A stretch of 50,458 bases of DNA from JACZSB01 sp965372015 (GCA_965372015.1 CBDVAP010000005.1:1-50458); one strand, 5' to 3'. Positions 7,407 to 15,674 are shown, numbered from the stretch's first letter. Notes: generated by a model not told the origin, from the sequence alone. Translations and numbers: made by a program.

Positions 7407-8153
7407 TCAGCCACCTTCAGCCGGCCAGGTTAAATGTTCTATCTGTCCATCCAGGATTCTGCCATAGGTAAAATGGCTGATCCAGTCACCCATACAGAGA
7501 AAGATTTTACCCTCAGGATTGGTATGCAACCGGTTCACGTGGTAGTGCCCGATGACTACTATGTCGCTGCCGGCGGCCCACTGCTCCTGTGCATAACCCA
7601 TCAGGCCGTTGAATTTATAGTCCTCCCGGCCGTCATCGGGATTATACTTTCGGCTGAGCCGGGAGGCGGACTGGGCCAGGGCGATCCCCAGGTCGGGGTG
7701 CAGCCAGCGGTATAGGAAAATGGTCAACCGGTTGCGGAGCACAAGACGCAACAGGCGGTAGCCCCGGTCGCCGGGTAGCAGGCCGTCACCGTGAGTCAGA
7801 TGCACCCGCCGGCCGCCAATTTCCACATCCGCTGCTTGCCGGTAGACCTGGAATCCCAGGTACTGGCCGAAAAAGTCATCGGCCCAATAATCGTGGTTAC
7901 CAAGAATGAAATGGATCTCCACGCCGTTATATCGCAGCAGGTAGAGCTGGCTGATCACGTCGAAATAGCCCTTAGGTACCACCCGGCGATATTCGAACCA
8001 GAAATCGAACAGGTCCCCGACGATAAACAGAGTCCCTCCGGTTTCCCGGACCATGTGGAAGAACCGGAACAGCCGTTGCCGCCGGGCCCTCTCTTCCTGA
8101 TTGTCGTGCAGGGTCAGGTGTACATCGGATATTAAATATGCCGGTGTGGTCAT
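7407..8153 (-). CDS. LpxH-like UDP-2,3-diacylglucosamine hydrolase (calcineurin-type phosphoesterase)
   Basis: Metallophosphoesterase with the five family motifs in order: SDVHL, GDLFDFWFE, GNHD, HGDG and GHYH. GDLFDFWFE is characteristic of LpxH, which cleaves UDP-2,3-diacylglucosamine to lipid X and UMP at the membrane surface in lipid A synthesis. The lipid A genes lpxD, lpxC and lpxA in the same window fit that role, though none is adjacent. GNHD in place of the GNRD of classical LpxH leaves room for a related sugar-nucleotide phosphatase. I start at ATG 8153 (MTTPAYLISDVHL), about 248 residues. The open frame extends 32 codons further upstream, but that would run over the promoter region of the divergent shell-protein genes. 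Confidence 0.82.
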   Translation of the reverse strand: MTTPAYLISDVHLTLHDNQEERARRQRLFRFFHMVRETGGTLFIVGDLFDFWFEYRRVVPKGYFDVISQLYLLRYNGVEIHFILGNHDYWADDFFGQYLGFQVYRQAADVEIGGRRVHLTHGDGLLPGDRGYRLLRLVLRNRLTIFLYRWLHPDLGIALAQSASRLSRKYNPDDGREDYKFNGLMGYAQEQWAAGSDIVVIGHYHVNRLHTNPEGKIFLCMGDWISHFTYGRILDGQIEHLTWPAEGG

Positions 8154-8211
8154 ATACTTTGAAATTAGGTTCGGCCCGTCGGTGAGGCAAAGCAATATTA
8201 GGAGAAATAAG

Positions 8212-8240
8212 TTGACATTAACCGAGCCTGCGGGTAAAAT
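8212..8240 (+). promoter_or_regulatory. Sigma70-type promoter for the microcompartment genes
   Basis: TTGACA (8212-8217), a 17-bp spacer, then TAAAAT (8235-8240): one of the two best -35/-10 pairs in the window. It lies in the divergent spacer, about 73 bp before the TTG start of the first BMC gene, and points toward it. Confidence 0.7.
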
Positions 8241-8313
8241 TCTACTCACTAGCCGACTAAGTTCTGTGGGTTTATTCTGTAGATTGAACTAACATAAGTT
8301 CAGGAGGCTCATC

Positions 8314-8598
8314 TTGCCGACTACCCTTGATGCCCTGGGCATGGTTGAGACGCGAGGCCTGATTGGAAGTATCGAAGCTGCCGATGCCATGGTTAAGGCA
8401 GCCAACGTGCGGCTTATTGGCAAAGAGAAGATTGGTGGCGGGTTCGTAACCGTCCTGGTCCGAGGTGACGTGGGGGCTGTAAAGGCAGCCACTGATGCCG
8501 GCGCCGCCGCCGCTGAAAAGGTAGGCGAATTGGTATCCGTCCACGTCATTCCGCGACCGCACAGTGACGTGGAGTCCATCCTGCCCAAGGCGGAGTAA
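8314..8598 (+). CDS. Microcompartment shell protein (BMC-H, PduA/EutM/CcmK type)
   Basis: A 94-residue single-domain BMC protein that should form hexamers tiling the shell of a bacterial microcompartment. It follows the PduA pattern nearly throughout: ALGMVETRGL, IEAADAMVKAANV, GDVGAVKAATDAGAAAAEKV and the edge motif VHVIPRPHSDVE. The pore loop is EKIGGG where PduA has KIGSG, so the central pore is lined by main chain and Gly. It starts at TTG 8314 with the strong ribosome site aggagg six bases upstream, and follows a good promoter. A second, longer BMC gene lies 11 bp downstream. No signature enzyme, BMC-P vertex protein or BMC-T gene is in the window. Confidence 0.95.
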   Translation: MPTTLDALGMVETRGLIGSIEAADAMVKAANVRLIGKEKIGGGFVTVLVRGDVGAVKAATDAGAAAAEKVGELVSVHVIPRPHSDVESILPKAE

Positions 8599-8609
8599 CT
8601 CCAGGAACC

Positions 8610-9077
8610 ATGAACGACCCAACCAGGGGGGCTCTCGGGCTGGTGGAAACCCGGGGGTTGGTGGCAGCTATTGAAGCCGCCGATGCAATGGTAAAAGCGG
8701 CTAATGTGCGCTTGTTGGGGACGGAGGTAACGCCGGCCGCCCTGGTGACGGTCAAGGTTGAGGGCGAAACCGGCGCTGTACGATCCAGTGTGGCCGCGGG
8801 AGCTGCAGCCGCCGAAAAGGTGGGCCAGCTGGTTGCCACTCACGTGATTCCTCGTCCGCATTCTGAGACCTATAAAATCCTGGATGGGGGCGGTATTGAA
8901 AGCGCGACCCGGGAGGTCACGCCCGTCCGCCTCCCGCAGGCTGAGGAGCTGGAATCAATGGCAGTGAGGGAGCTGCGAGAACTGGCCCGGCACATACCCG
9001 GACTTGGTATCTCCGGCCGCGATATTTCCAAGGCCAACAAACAGCAGTTGCTGAATGAACTCCGGCCCAAACTCTGA
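8610..9077 (+). CDS. BMC shell protein with C-terminal Rho_N-like tail
   Basis: A 155-residue protein with two parts. Residues about 6-92 are a BMC-H domain (LGLVETRGL, IEAADAMVKAANV, GETGAVRSSVAAGAAAAEKV, THVIPRPH). Its pore loop, EVTPAA, differs from the neighbour's. Residues 93-110 are a linker, and about 113-155 (SMAVRELRELARHIP ... ISKANKQQLLNEL) resemble the Rho N-terminal/SAP-like helix-extended-loop-helix fold, a small nucleic-acid or protein binding module. EutK-type shell proteins also carry a C-terminal putative nucleic-acid binding domain, but of another fold. It starts at ATG 8610, with aggaa just upstream, and is co-transcribed with the first BMC gene. The tail could recruit cargo, nucleoid or RNA; this is inference. 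Confidence 0.9.
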   Translation: MNDPTRGALGLVETRGLVAAIEAADAMVKAANVRLLGTEVTPAALVTVKVEGETGAVRSSVAAGAAAAEKVGQLVATHVIPRPHSETYKILDGGGIESATREVTPVRLPQAEELESMAVRELRELARHIPGLGISGRDISKANKQQLLNELRPKL

Positions 9078-9153
9078 TCCGGCCCACCGAGAGCCCCCCC
9101 GCCGCAGTTTTGCCAAAATCTTCCCCGCCTGAACTTTTCAACACACCGAGCGT

Positions 9154-12100
9154 TTGGTTAACGTGAAGAAATACACCGGCTATATTATTGTCGCCGCTCT
9201 GGCAATCGCTCTGGACACTGCGCCGGCCCAGTTCGGGCAAAACATTGTTCAGTATGATCGCTACCAGTGGCAGTATCTCCAAACCACCTACTTCGATATC
9301 TACTTCTACGGTGATGACCTGGTTCTGCCCGAATATGTGTCCCGGGTCGCCGAGGAAGCCTATCAGCAAATCTCCGACCGGCTGAACTGGCAGATTCAGA
9401 AGCGGATCTCCATCATGGTCTATCAGTCCCATTCGGACTTCCAGCAAACTAATGTGACCTTTTCCTACATGGTCGAGGGGATCGGCGGGGTTACCGAACT
9501 CTTCAAAAACCGGGTGGTAGTACCCTTCGAGGGCAGCTACGCCGATTTCCACCACGTCATCCGGCACGAGCTGGTGCACGCGGTGATCAACGATATGGTC
9601 TATGGTGGCAATATCCAGTCGCTGGTTAACGGCACCATCCGCTACCAGATTCCCTTGTGGATGAATGAGGGTCTGGCCGATTACCTGGCCGGCAAATGGG
9701 ATTCAAACTCGGATATGTGGATGCGCGATCTGGCCATCAACGGTGAAATCCCACCGGTTCAGCGGCTCAGCGGATTGTACGCCTATCATGGCGGCAGATC
9801 TGTCTGGCGCTATATCACCGGCAAGTATGGCGAGGAAGTCATCGCCGAGATCTTCACCCAGATTAAGCTTAAAGCCAGCGTCGAAAAAGGTTTGAGATCG
9901 GCCATTGGCGTGGGATTTGAGCAGCTGAATGATGAGTGGAAGGAATATCTGAAAAAGCAGTACTGGCCCGATGTAGCCGGCCGGGACCGGCTGCAGGACA
10001 TCGTTTTCGCGGTGACCGATCATAAAAAGCAGCACAATGTCTACAACATGGCCCCCTCGATCTCGCCCGATGGCAGCAAACTGGCTATCATGGCCAATAA
10101 CTTCCAGTCCATGGAACTAATCCTCATTTCAGCTACTGACGGCCGTTTCCTTAAGCGACTGATCCACAGCGGTACTACCGGCGAGTTCGAGGAACTGCAT
10201 CTACTGAAGCCTGGTATCACCTGGTCTCCCGATGGCTCGAAGGTGGCCTTTGCCGCCAAAGCCGCCAGCAAGGACCTCCTCTATATAATGGACATTAAAA
10301 CCGGAAAAGTGGAGAAATATACCACGGGGTTGGAGGGAGTCTTTATGGCCACCTGGAACCCCAAAGGGAGCACTATCGCCTTTGTGGGCAACAACGGAAC
10401 TCAGAGCGATATCTATTTTTTGGACCTGACGTCGCGGGAAATACACAACCTCACCGATGATGTGTTTGGCGAGTTCAACCCGGTATGGTCTCCGGATGGC
10501 GAATACTTAGCCTTTGCTTCCGATCGCGGCCTTTACCCGCCGTTTCGGTTTGACGGGGATGGTATTACATTTGATTTCCAGGTGCGGGTGGATTCGGCCC
10601 TGAAGGAACCTCTCTCCTCCGTGGCGCCCGATTTCTCGTTGGAGCAATATGATTTCAGCACCTTGGGTATCTACATGATCAATAAAGACGGGTCCCACCT
10701 CCGTCTGGTCACTGAAGAACCCAACGGAGAAAACTTCCCGGTGTTCGCCCATAACGGTCCCTACCTTTATTACACCAGTGATCGCTCCGGCATAAATAAT
10801 ATCTACATGCTGAATCTGGATACCGGCGAAGAGCGGGCAGTGACCAATATCCTGACCGGAATTCAGGACCTGAACATGGCCAGTGACGACAGCCGGCTGT
10901 ATTTTACCGGCTTCGGTAACTCAGGGTTCGATATTTACCGGGTCCATAACCCATTGCTGATGTGGGACAAACCACAGACCATTGACCTTTCCCACTATGT
11001 TAAAGCTGACACCATGGGCGAGGAGCTGGTCTTGGTGAACACTGACCGGGGAAAAGCCCGGGCCCGTCAAGTGGGCGACTATTCGCGGTATGTATTCACG
11101 GTGGATGACCAGGCGGCATTTGCCACCACCACCGAGGATCGGGCCGAGCTGGTGAAACTCAATGAGTCCGACATCAAAGACGATACCGGCCGTTATAAAG
11201 TTCACCCCTATAAAACCCGCTTTACCCTGGATCTGGTGCAAAGCTATGCCGGTTACAGCACCCTGTATAGTTTCCAGGGGATGACCCAGTTTATGTTCAG
11301 CGATATGCTGGGCAATCATCGAATTTCAATGGCTACCGAAATGCAGATATCGCTGGAGAATTCCGATTATTTCGTCACCTACCACCTCCTGCCCTATCGC
11401 GTGAACTACTATTTCACTCTTTTCCACACGGCCTTCATCTGGCCCTCGAATTATTATACGCGGGATCGTTTCCGCCACTTCGGATTTGATGTGGACGCCT
11501 CCTTGCCGCTGAACCGCTTCCGCCGGCTCGATTTAGGGCTGACCTTCAACACTGTCGAGCGTACTAGATTTCTTAGCGACCCCAATCTTGGCTATGCGGC
11601 TTTCCAGGAGGGGGAAACAATCAGTTTACCCGCCTTGACTCCCCGGGTGGGGTATGTCTGGGACAATGCCGAATGGAGCTATATGTATCCGGTGCGGGGC
11701 TGGCGAGCAAATCTTCAGCTCAGCGCCAGTCCGCAGCTGAGACCGGACTGGATGTCCTTCCAGTCAGTGACCTACGATATTCGCCGCTATTTCCGGCTGA
11801 TCGGTGGCACCAGCATCGCGGCTCGATTGAGTGGGGGGGCCAGCTTCGGCCCAGATGCCCAGGCTTTCCTGCTGGGTGGTCTGCCCTGGATAATCAGTAA
11901 TGAGGAATATAATCCGGTCAGTGGAAGTTCACGCTACAAGCAGCAGATCTTTAGTGACAATGACCTGGATAACCTCAAGACGATCTATTTCTCCGAGTAC
12001 GTCACGCCCTTGCGCGGCACCCAGATGATGGAACAGGTGGGTGACCGGGCCATGCTGTTAAACCTGGAATATCGCTTCCCGTTTCTGATCTACTATTTCC

Positions 12101-12366
12101 CGGCCCTGAGGGTTTTGGGACAACTGGGCGGCGTATTGTTCGCCGACGCCGGTATCGCCTGGGTGGGTGATCCTGATTCCCAATCTTCCGGTTCCGGTAT
12201 GACCCAGCTGGGTAAGGCCAAACCCAGGGGAGTGCTGACCTATGGCTGGGGGCCTCGCTTTATACTGCTCGGGCTACCCATTCAACTTGACTTCGCTTAC
12301 CAGCTTAACCCGAAGCCCGAAGGGAAGCGGAGCCATTGGTATCTCACCATCGGATTGGATTACTAA
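9154..12366 (+). CDS. Exported gluzincin metalloprotease-TolB-like propeller-Omp85 barrel fusion
   Basis: A 1,070-residue exported protein in three parts. After the signal peptide (cleavage near APAQ, about 25) comes a zinc peptidase domain with HELVH (138-142) and the third ligand in WMNEGLADYLAG (Glu172). Residues about 270-620 are TolB/WD40-like propeller blades, with repeated SPDGSKL, SPDGEYLAFASDRG and YYTSDRSGINNIYM. The C-terminal part (about 700-1070) resembles the Omp85/BamA-type outer-membrane barrel (RVGYVWDNAEWSYMYPVRG, LEYRFPFLIYYFPAL, final aromatic Y). Such fusions occur in several FCB and related phyla and are often annotated as TolB-like or biopolymer transporter proteins. 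The start may be TTG 9154 or GTG 9163; neither has a strong ribosome site. It probably acts at the outer membrane. Confidence 0.88.
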   Translation: MVNVKKYTGYIIVAALAIALDTAPAQFGQNIVQYDRYQWQYLQTTYFDIYFYGDDLVLPEYVSRVAEEAYQQISDRLNWQIQKRISIMVYQSHSDFQQTNVTFSYMVEGIGGVTELFKNRVVVPFEGSYADFHHVIRHELVHAVINDMVYGGNIQSLVNGTIRYQIPLWMNEGLADYLAGKWDSNSDMWMRDLAINGEIPPVQRLSGLYAYHGGRSVWRYITGKYGEEVIAEIFTQIKLKASVEKGLRSAIGVGFEQLNDEWKEYLKKQYWPDVAGRDRLQDIVFAVTDHKKQHNVYNMAPSISPDGSKLAIMANNFQSMELILISATDGRFLKRLIHSGTTGEFEELHLLKPGITWSPDGSKVAFAAKAASKDLLYIMDIKTGKVEKYTTGLEGVFMATWNPKGSTIAFVGNNGTQSDIYFLDLTSREIHNLTDDVFGEFNPVWSPDGEYLAFASDRGLYPPFRFDGDGITFDFQVRVDSALKEPLSSVAPDFSLEQYDFSTLGIYMINKDGSHLRLVTEEPNGENFPVFAHNGPYLYYTSDRSGINNIYMLNLDTGEERAVTNILTGIQDLNMASDDSRLYFTGFGNSGFDIYRVHNPLLMWDKPQTIDLSHYVKADTMGEELVLVNTDRGKARARQVGDYSRYVFTVDDQAAFATTTEDRAELVKLNESDIKDDTGRYKVHPYKTRFTLDLVQSYAGYSTLYSFQGMTQFMFSDMLGNHRISMATEMQISLENSDYFVTYHLLPYRVNYYFTLFHTAFIWPSNYYTRDRFRHFGFDVDASLPLNRFRRLDLGLTFNTVERTRFLSDPNLGYAAFQEGETISLPALTPRVGYVWDNAEWSYMYPVRGWRANLQLSASPQLRPDWMSFQSVTYDIRRYFRLIGGTSIAARLSGGASFGPDAQAFLLGGLPWIISNEEYNPVSGSSRYKQQIFSDNDLDNLKTIYFSEYVTPLRGTQMMEQVGDRAMLLNLEYRFPFLIYYFPALRVLGQLGGVLFADAGIAWVGDPDSQSSGSGMTQLGKAKPRGVLTYGWGPRFILLGLPIQLDFAYQLNPKPEGKRSHWYLTIGLDY

Positions 12367-12437
12367 CTCCTCCCCCAGGAATCACTGCCGGGCGACGGGT
12401 GGCTCAACCACGATAGAGACACACTCCGTCTGCAGCA

Positions 12438-13583
12438 ATGTCTGTTGACCTACCGTTCATCCTCCGGGCGCAAGATTCGGCCAGCTCCGCCCGGGTTGGT
12501 GGCATGGAGCTCTCCCGGGGGGCCATACAAACCCCGGTTTTCATGCCGGTGGGCACCTACGGGGCGGTAAAAACCCTGACACCCCACGAAGTACGGCAGC
12601 TGGGCGCCCAGGTAGTCTTAAGTAATACCTACCATCTGTACCTGCGCCCCGGGCTGGAACTGGTGACCCGTTTCGGCGGTCTGCACCGTTTCATGGGCTG
12701 GGACGGCCCTCTGCTGACCGATTCGGGGGGTTATCAGATTTTCAGCCTGGCTTCCATGCGCCAGATCAACGACGCCGGCGTCAGCTTCCAGAGCCACCTG
12801 GACGGCTCCGAGCACCATTTCACGCCCGAGAAGATCATTGACCTGCAGCGCGGGCTGGGCTCCGACTTCGTCATGGTCTTAGATGAATGTCCCCCCGGGG
12901 ACGCCCCCTTGAAAACCTGGCGAACCGCGGTTGAGCGCACCACCCGCTGGGCGCAACGATCCCTGGCCCGTTTTCGCGAGACTGAACCCCGGTACGGCCA
13001 TCCGCAATACCCGGTCTGCATAGTCCAGGGCGGCAGCGATCCAGGGCTGCGCCGCCGGAGTGTCGAGGAGCTGCTGGAACTCGATACACCGCTCTACGCG
13101 GTGGGAGGGCTGGCGGTAGGTGAGCCCCGGGAAGAACTGTTCGCCACCCTGGAACTACTGGACCAGCTCCTGCCCCGCGACCGGCCCCGTTACCTCATGG
13201 GCGTGGGTACTCCCGCAGACCTGGTGCGGTCAGTGGCCCGCGGCATGGACATGTTCGACTGCGTCCTGCCTACCCGTAACGCCCGCAACGGCCAGCTGTT
13301 TACCGCCCAAGGAACCATCAATATCCGCAACGCCCGTTATCGGGATGACCTGGACCCGGTCATGGAGGACTGTGACTGTCTGCTGTGCACCCACTTCAAC
13401 CGGGCCTACCTGCGGCACCTGTTCAAGACCGGTGAGGTGCTGGGCCTGCGGCTGGCCACCGTGCACAACTTGAAGTTCTACTTCCAGCTCATGGCTGCCA
13501 TGCGGGCCGCCATCGCCGATGGACGTTTCCCGGCCTGGTCGCGAGAATTCCTTCAGACTTACGAAGAGCGGACCGATGAATGA
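12438..13583 (+). CDS. tgt: tRNA-guanine transglycosylase
   Basis: Exchanges guanine 34 of tRNAs with GUN anticodons for preQ1, the committed base-exchange step of queuosine synthesis. Motifs: MPVGTYGAVK, the catalytic Asp in DSGGYQIFSL, GGLAVGEP, MGVGTPADL, the nucleophile Asp in DMFDCVLPTRNARNG, and the zinc site C-x-C-x2-C followed by His in the last 80 residues (CDCLLC ... H). Length is 381 residues, normal for the bacterial enzyme. Its last 39 bp are duplicated, with conservative changes, at the end of the downstream symporter gene. The stop overlaps the start of a truncated nudix copy, so tgt and nudix were originally neighbours with overlapping ends. Confidence 0.97.
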   Translation: MSVDLPFILRAQDSASSARVGGMELSRGAIQTPVFMPVGTYGAVKTLTPHEVRQLGAQVVLSNTYHLYLRPGLELVTRFGGLHRFMGWDGPLLTDSGGYQIFSLASMRQINDAGVSFQSHLDGSEHHFTPEKIIDLQRGLGSDFVMVLDECPPGDAPLKTWRTAVERTTRWAQRSLARFRETEPRYGHPQYPVCIVQGGSDPGLRRRSVEELLELDTPLYAVGGLAVGEPREELFATLELLDQLLPRDRPRYLMGVGTPADLVRSVARGMDMFDCVLPTRNARNGQLFTAQGTINIRNARYRDDLDPVMEDCDCLLCTHFNRAYLRHLFKTGEVLGLRLATVHNLKFYFQLMAAMRAAIADGRFPAWSREFLQTYEERTDE

Positions 13584-13634
13584 GGTGCCGGTGTTTGATT
13601 TGCATCTCATGCGCTGGGTGGATGGGGTGCCGCG
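13542..13634 (+). repeat. Left copy of the tgt-nudix junction repeat
   Basis: Two blocks match the right copy at 15140-15238. The first (13542-13580, last codons of tgt) has five mismatches in 39 bp. The second (13597-13634, first codons of nudix) has four in 38 bp, and all four are synonymous in the nudix frame. A six-base length difference lies between them. The repeat brackets the symporter gene and marks its insertion into a tgt-nudix junction. Confidence 0.85.
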
Positions 13635-13713
13635 CCATTACGTTGGAATATTCCGCCGCGTGACGGCACCCCCCGTTTTCAAATCAACGGATATAGTCAG
13701 CGATCATGCCTAA
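13576..13713 (+). pseudogene. Truncated 5' end of a nudix hydrolase gene
   Basis: The ATG overlaps the tgt stop. About 28 codons (FDLHLMRWVDGVPR and a little beyond) match the N-terminus of the intact nudix hydrolase at 15174, then the similarity fades and the frame ends after 45 residues. The catalytic nudix box is absent, so it cannot be a working hydrolase. It is the severed head of a nudix gene left when the symporter segment was inserted. Synonymous third-position differences from the intact copy suggest that one copy evolved in another lineage. Confidence 0.85.
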
Positions 13714-13725
13714 GTTGCAGACCCC

Positions 13726-15174
13726 GTGACCGCCTGGATCGCTTTCACGCTCTATGCCCTGGCCGCCCTGTTGTTGGGTTGGCGCTCGTACCGCCATAGC
13801 GACAGTGGCGCTGATTTCTGGACTGCCGGCCGTCAGCTGAGTGCCACCTCGGTAGGGTTGTCCATCTCGGCGGGTTTCATGTCCGTATCCTGGTCGTGCG
13901 TTTACGCCGTCCAGCTGTTCTATTGGTACGGCTTGGGGGCCATCTGGCTGATCACGGTCCCCTGGCTGCTGAGTCTGACGGGGATCTACTTCCTGGCGCG
14001 GCGCTATCACCACCTGCCGGCCTTCAGCCAGCCCGAAATGGTTGGGCAGCGTTTCGGATCGCCCACCCGCCGGACCGTGGCCCTGGCCCTGGCCCTGGTC
14101 TTCCTGGTGTGGGGCGGCGCGGAAATCTATGTGGCGGCTACCCTCCTGGCGCCCCAGCTGGGGATGCCGGTAAAGGCCATGATCCTGATCATCAGCCTGG
14201 TGGTGGGGACCTATGCCACCCTGGGGGGATTCCGGGCCGTGGTAGCTACCGACAAGCTCCAGTACGTCATCGTGGCCCTTTATATCCTCGCTATGGGTTG
14301 GCTGGCGATCAAGGGGCTGGGCGACCTGAACGGCGGGCTTCCGCCGTCCGGCATCCTCGGCGCCAAGTCCGGCGTAGGTTGGACCCGGATACTATCCCCC
14401 GGTGTGATCACCATCCTGGTCACCTTCATCGCCTATCTGCCCGGATGGCTGTTTGAAACCGACCTGTGGGTGCGGGTCCAGGCGGCAAAAGATGATGCGG
14501 CGGCCCGCAAAGGCCTCGCCCTGGCGGGGATAAATGCTTTTCTGTTCGTGGGGCTGCTGCCCATGTTGATCGGCGTGGCTGCCCTGGGGCTCTTTCCACT
14601 GGAAGGTGGGTTATATCCGGCGACCGTGGGTTTCGAGGGAGACGCCATCTTCGCCGCCCTGGTGGCCGGCTATGCCCCCGGCTGGCTGGCCGGACTGGTG
14701 GCGGTAGGGCTGGTGGCCGCTGCCATGAGCACCATCGATACCTGTGCCAACGTTGTGGCGCTGAGCGTGGCCTACGACCTGGTGGAGGTTCACCGGCGGC
14801 GCGGTAACCGGCAATGGTCGCGAGTAACCACCGCCGGGGCTGTTGCAGCGGCCTGCATCTTCGCCCTGAATACCGATTCCCTCTGGGACATTTTCTACCT
14901 TTCATCCGGCGTACTGACAACGGCTGTGGCCTTCCCAGTAGCGGCTGTCTTTCTGCGCAAAGTCAACCACCGGGGGGTGTGCTGGTCTTCCAGGGCCGGG
15001 CTGGTGGGAGTTGTTCTGGCCTATTTCCTGGAAACGCACGGTCCCCTGACCGGATGGGAGCCGGCCGCCCTGGCCGCCACGGGGCTGGGCTTTATCCTCT
15101 GGGGCATCCTGGCGGCAGTGATGGGGTACGGGCTGGGAACGAGATTACCTTCAGACTTACCAGGAGCGGACTGA
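13726..15174 (+). CDS. Sodium/solute symporter family (SSS) transporter
   Basis: A 482-residue integral membrane protein with about 13 hydrophobic helices and the SSS-family pattern: an N-terminal ADFWTAGRQLS segment, VGTYATLGGFRAVVATDKLQ, and STIDTCANVVALSVAYDLV in the later helices. Such transporters couple sodium influx to uptake of sugars, amino acids, nucleosides or carboxylates; the substrate is not predictable here. It begins at GTG 13726, 12 bp after the truncated nudix copy, without a strong ribosome site. The last codons (GTRLPSDLPGAD) are read from a duplicated tgt 3' end in a different frame, so the C-terminal tail was created by the insertion. Its stop overlaps the intact nudix start as TGATG. 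Confidence 0.9.
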   Translation: MTAWIAFTLYALAALLLGWRSYRHSDSGADFWTAGRQLSATSVGLSISAGFMSVSWSCVYAVQLFYWYGLGAIWLITVPWLLSLTGIYFLARRYHHLPAFSQPEMVGQRFGSPTRRTVALALALVFLVWGGAEIYVAATLLAPQLGMPVKAMILIISLVVGTYATLGGFRAVVATDKLQYVIVALYILAMGWLAIKGLGDLNGGLPPSGILGAKSGVGWTRILSPGVITILVTFIAYLPGWLFETDLWVRVQAAKDDAAARKGLALAGINAFLFVGLLPMLIGVAALGLFPLEGGLYPATVGFEGDAIFAALVAGYAPGWLAGLVAVGLVAAAMSTIDTCANVVALSVAYDLVEVHRRRGNRQWSRVTTAGAVAAACIFALNTDSLWDIFYLSSGVLTTAVAFPVAAVFLRKVNHRGVCWSSRAGLVGVVLAYFLETHGPLTGWEPAALAATGLGFILWGILAAVMGYGLGTRLPSDLPGAD

Positions 15175-15238
15175 TGAACGACGTTATAGTACGGGTGATT
15201 GATCTGCACCTCATGCGCTGGGTCGATGGTGTGCCGCG
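15140..15238 (+). repeat. Right copy of the tgt-nudix junction repeat
   Basis: Read in the tgt frame, 15140-15178 encodes RDYLQTYQERTDE against REFLQTYEERTDE in the real Tgt C-terminus. The next block (15201-15238) encodes the start of the intact nudix protein. The copy contains the 3' end of the symporter gene in another frame. The conservative changes indicate that it came from a functional relative rather than from decay of the local copy. Confidence 0.85.
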
Positions 15239-15647
15239 TTATCTTCTGCTGCAGCGCTCCGCCGGGCAGCTGTACGAGGGTCTATGGCAGGGTGTCACCG
15301 GGAAGATCCAGCCGGGGGAGCAGGCCTGGCAGGCGGCTATACGGGAGCTGTGGGAAGAGGCCGCCCTGCGCCCCTTGAAAATGTGGACGGTGGACCATGT
15401 GAACTTCTACTACGAGGCGGCCCACGACCGGATGAACAGCATCCCCGTTTTCGGGATGGAGCTGGCCCCGGGTGAGGTGACCCTCTCACCTGAGCACCAG
15501 GCCTACCGCTGGTGTCCGCTGGAGGAGGCCGCCGGGCTGCTCCTGTGGGATCAGCAACGCCAGGGCCTGTTGACCTTCCATGACATGCTCACCAACAGAA
15601 CGGAAAAGTTGCGCTGGTTGGAGATCGAGATTCCGGCGGGCACTTAG
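15174..15647 (+). CDS. Nudix hydrolase
   Basis: A 157-residue hydrolase of nucleoside diphosphates linked to another moiety. The nudix box runs about 43-65 as G-x5-E-x7-RE-x2-EE (GKIQPGE ... RELWEEAAL) with Ala where Gly is usual near the end. Preceding strands DLHLMRWVDGVPRYLLLQRS are typical of the fold. Substrate unknown; dATP/dihydroneopterin-triphosphate pyrophosphatase-like members of this size exist, but nothing here proves that activity. ATG 15174 overlaps the symporter's TGA, whereas the truncated copy shows that this gene formerly followed tgt with a similar overlap. Confidence 0.9.
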   Translation: MNDVIVRVIDLHLMRWVDGVPRYLLLQRSAGQLYEGLWQGVTGKIQPGEQAWQAAIRELWEEAALRPLKMWTVDHVNFYYEAAHDRMNSIPVFGMELAPGEVTLSPEHQAYRWCPLEEAAGLLLWDQQRQGLLTFHDMLTNRTEKLRWLEIEIPAGT

Positions 15648-15674
15648 CCCTTGGCCTTCAGTCATTAGTTTCAG

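Noticed and set aside
13120..13473. 117-codon plus-strand frame inside tgt
   Set aside because: Alternative frame of a clear tgt gene with no motif or start signal.
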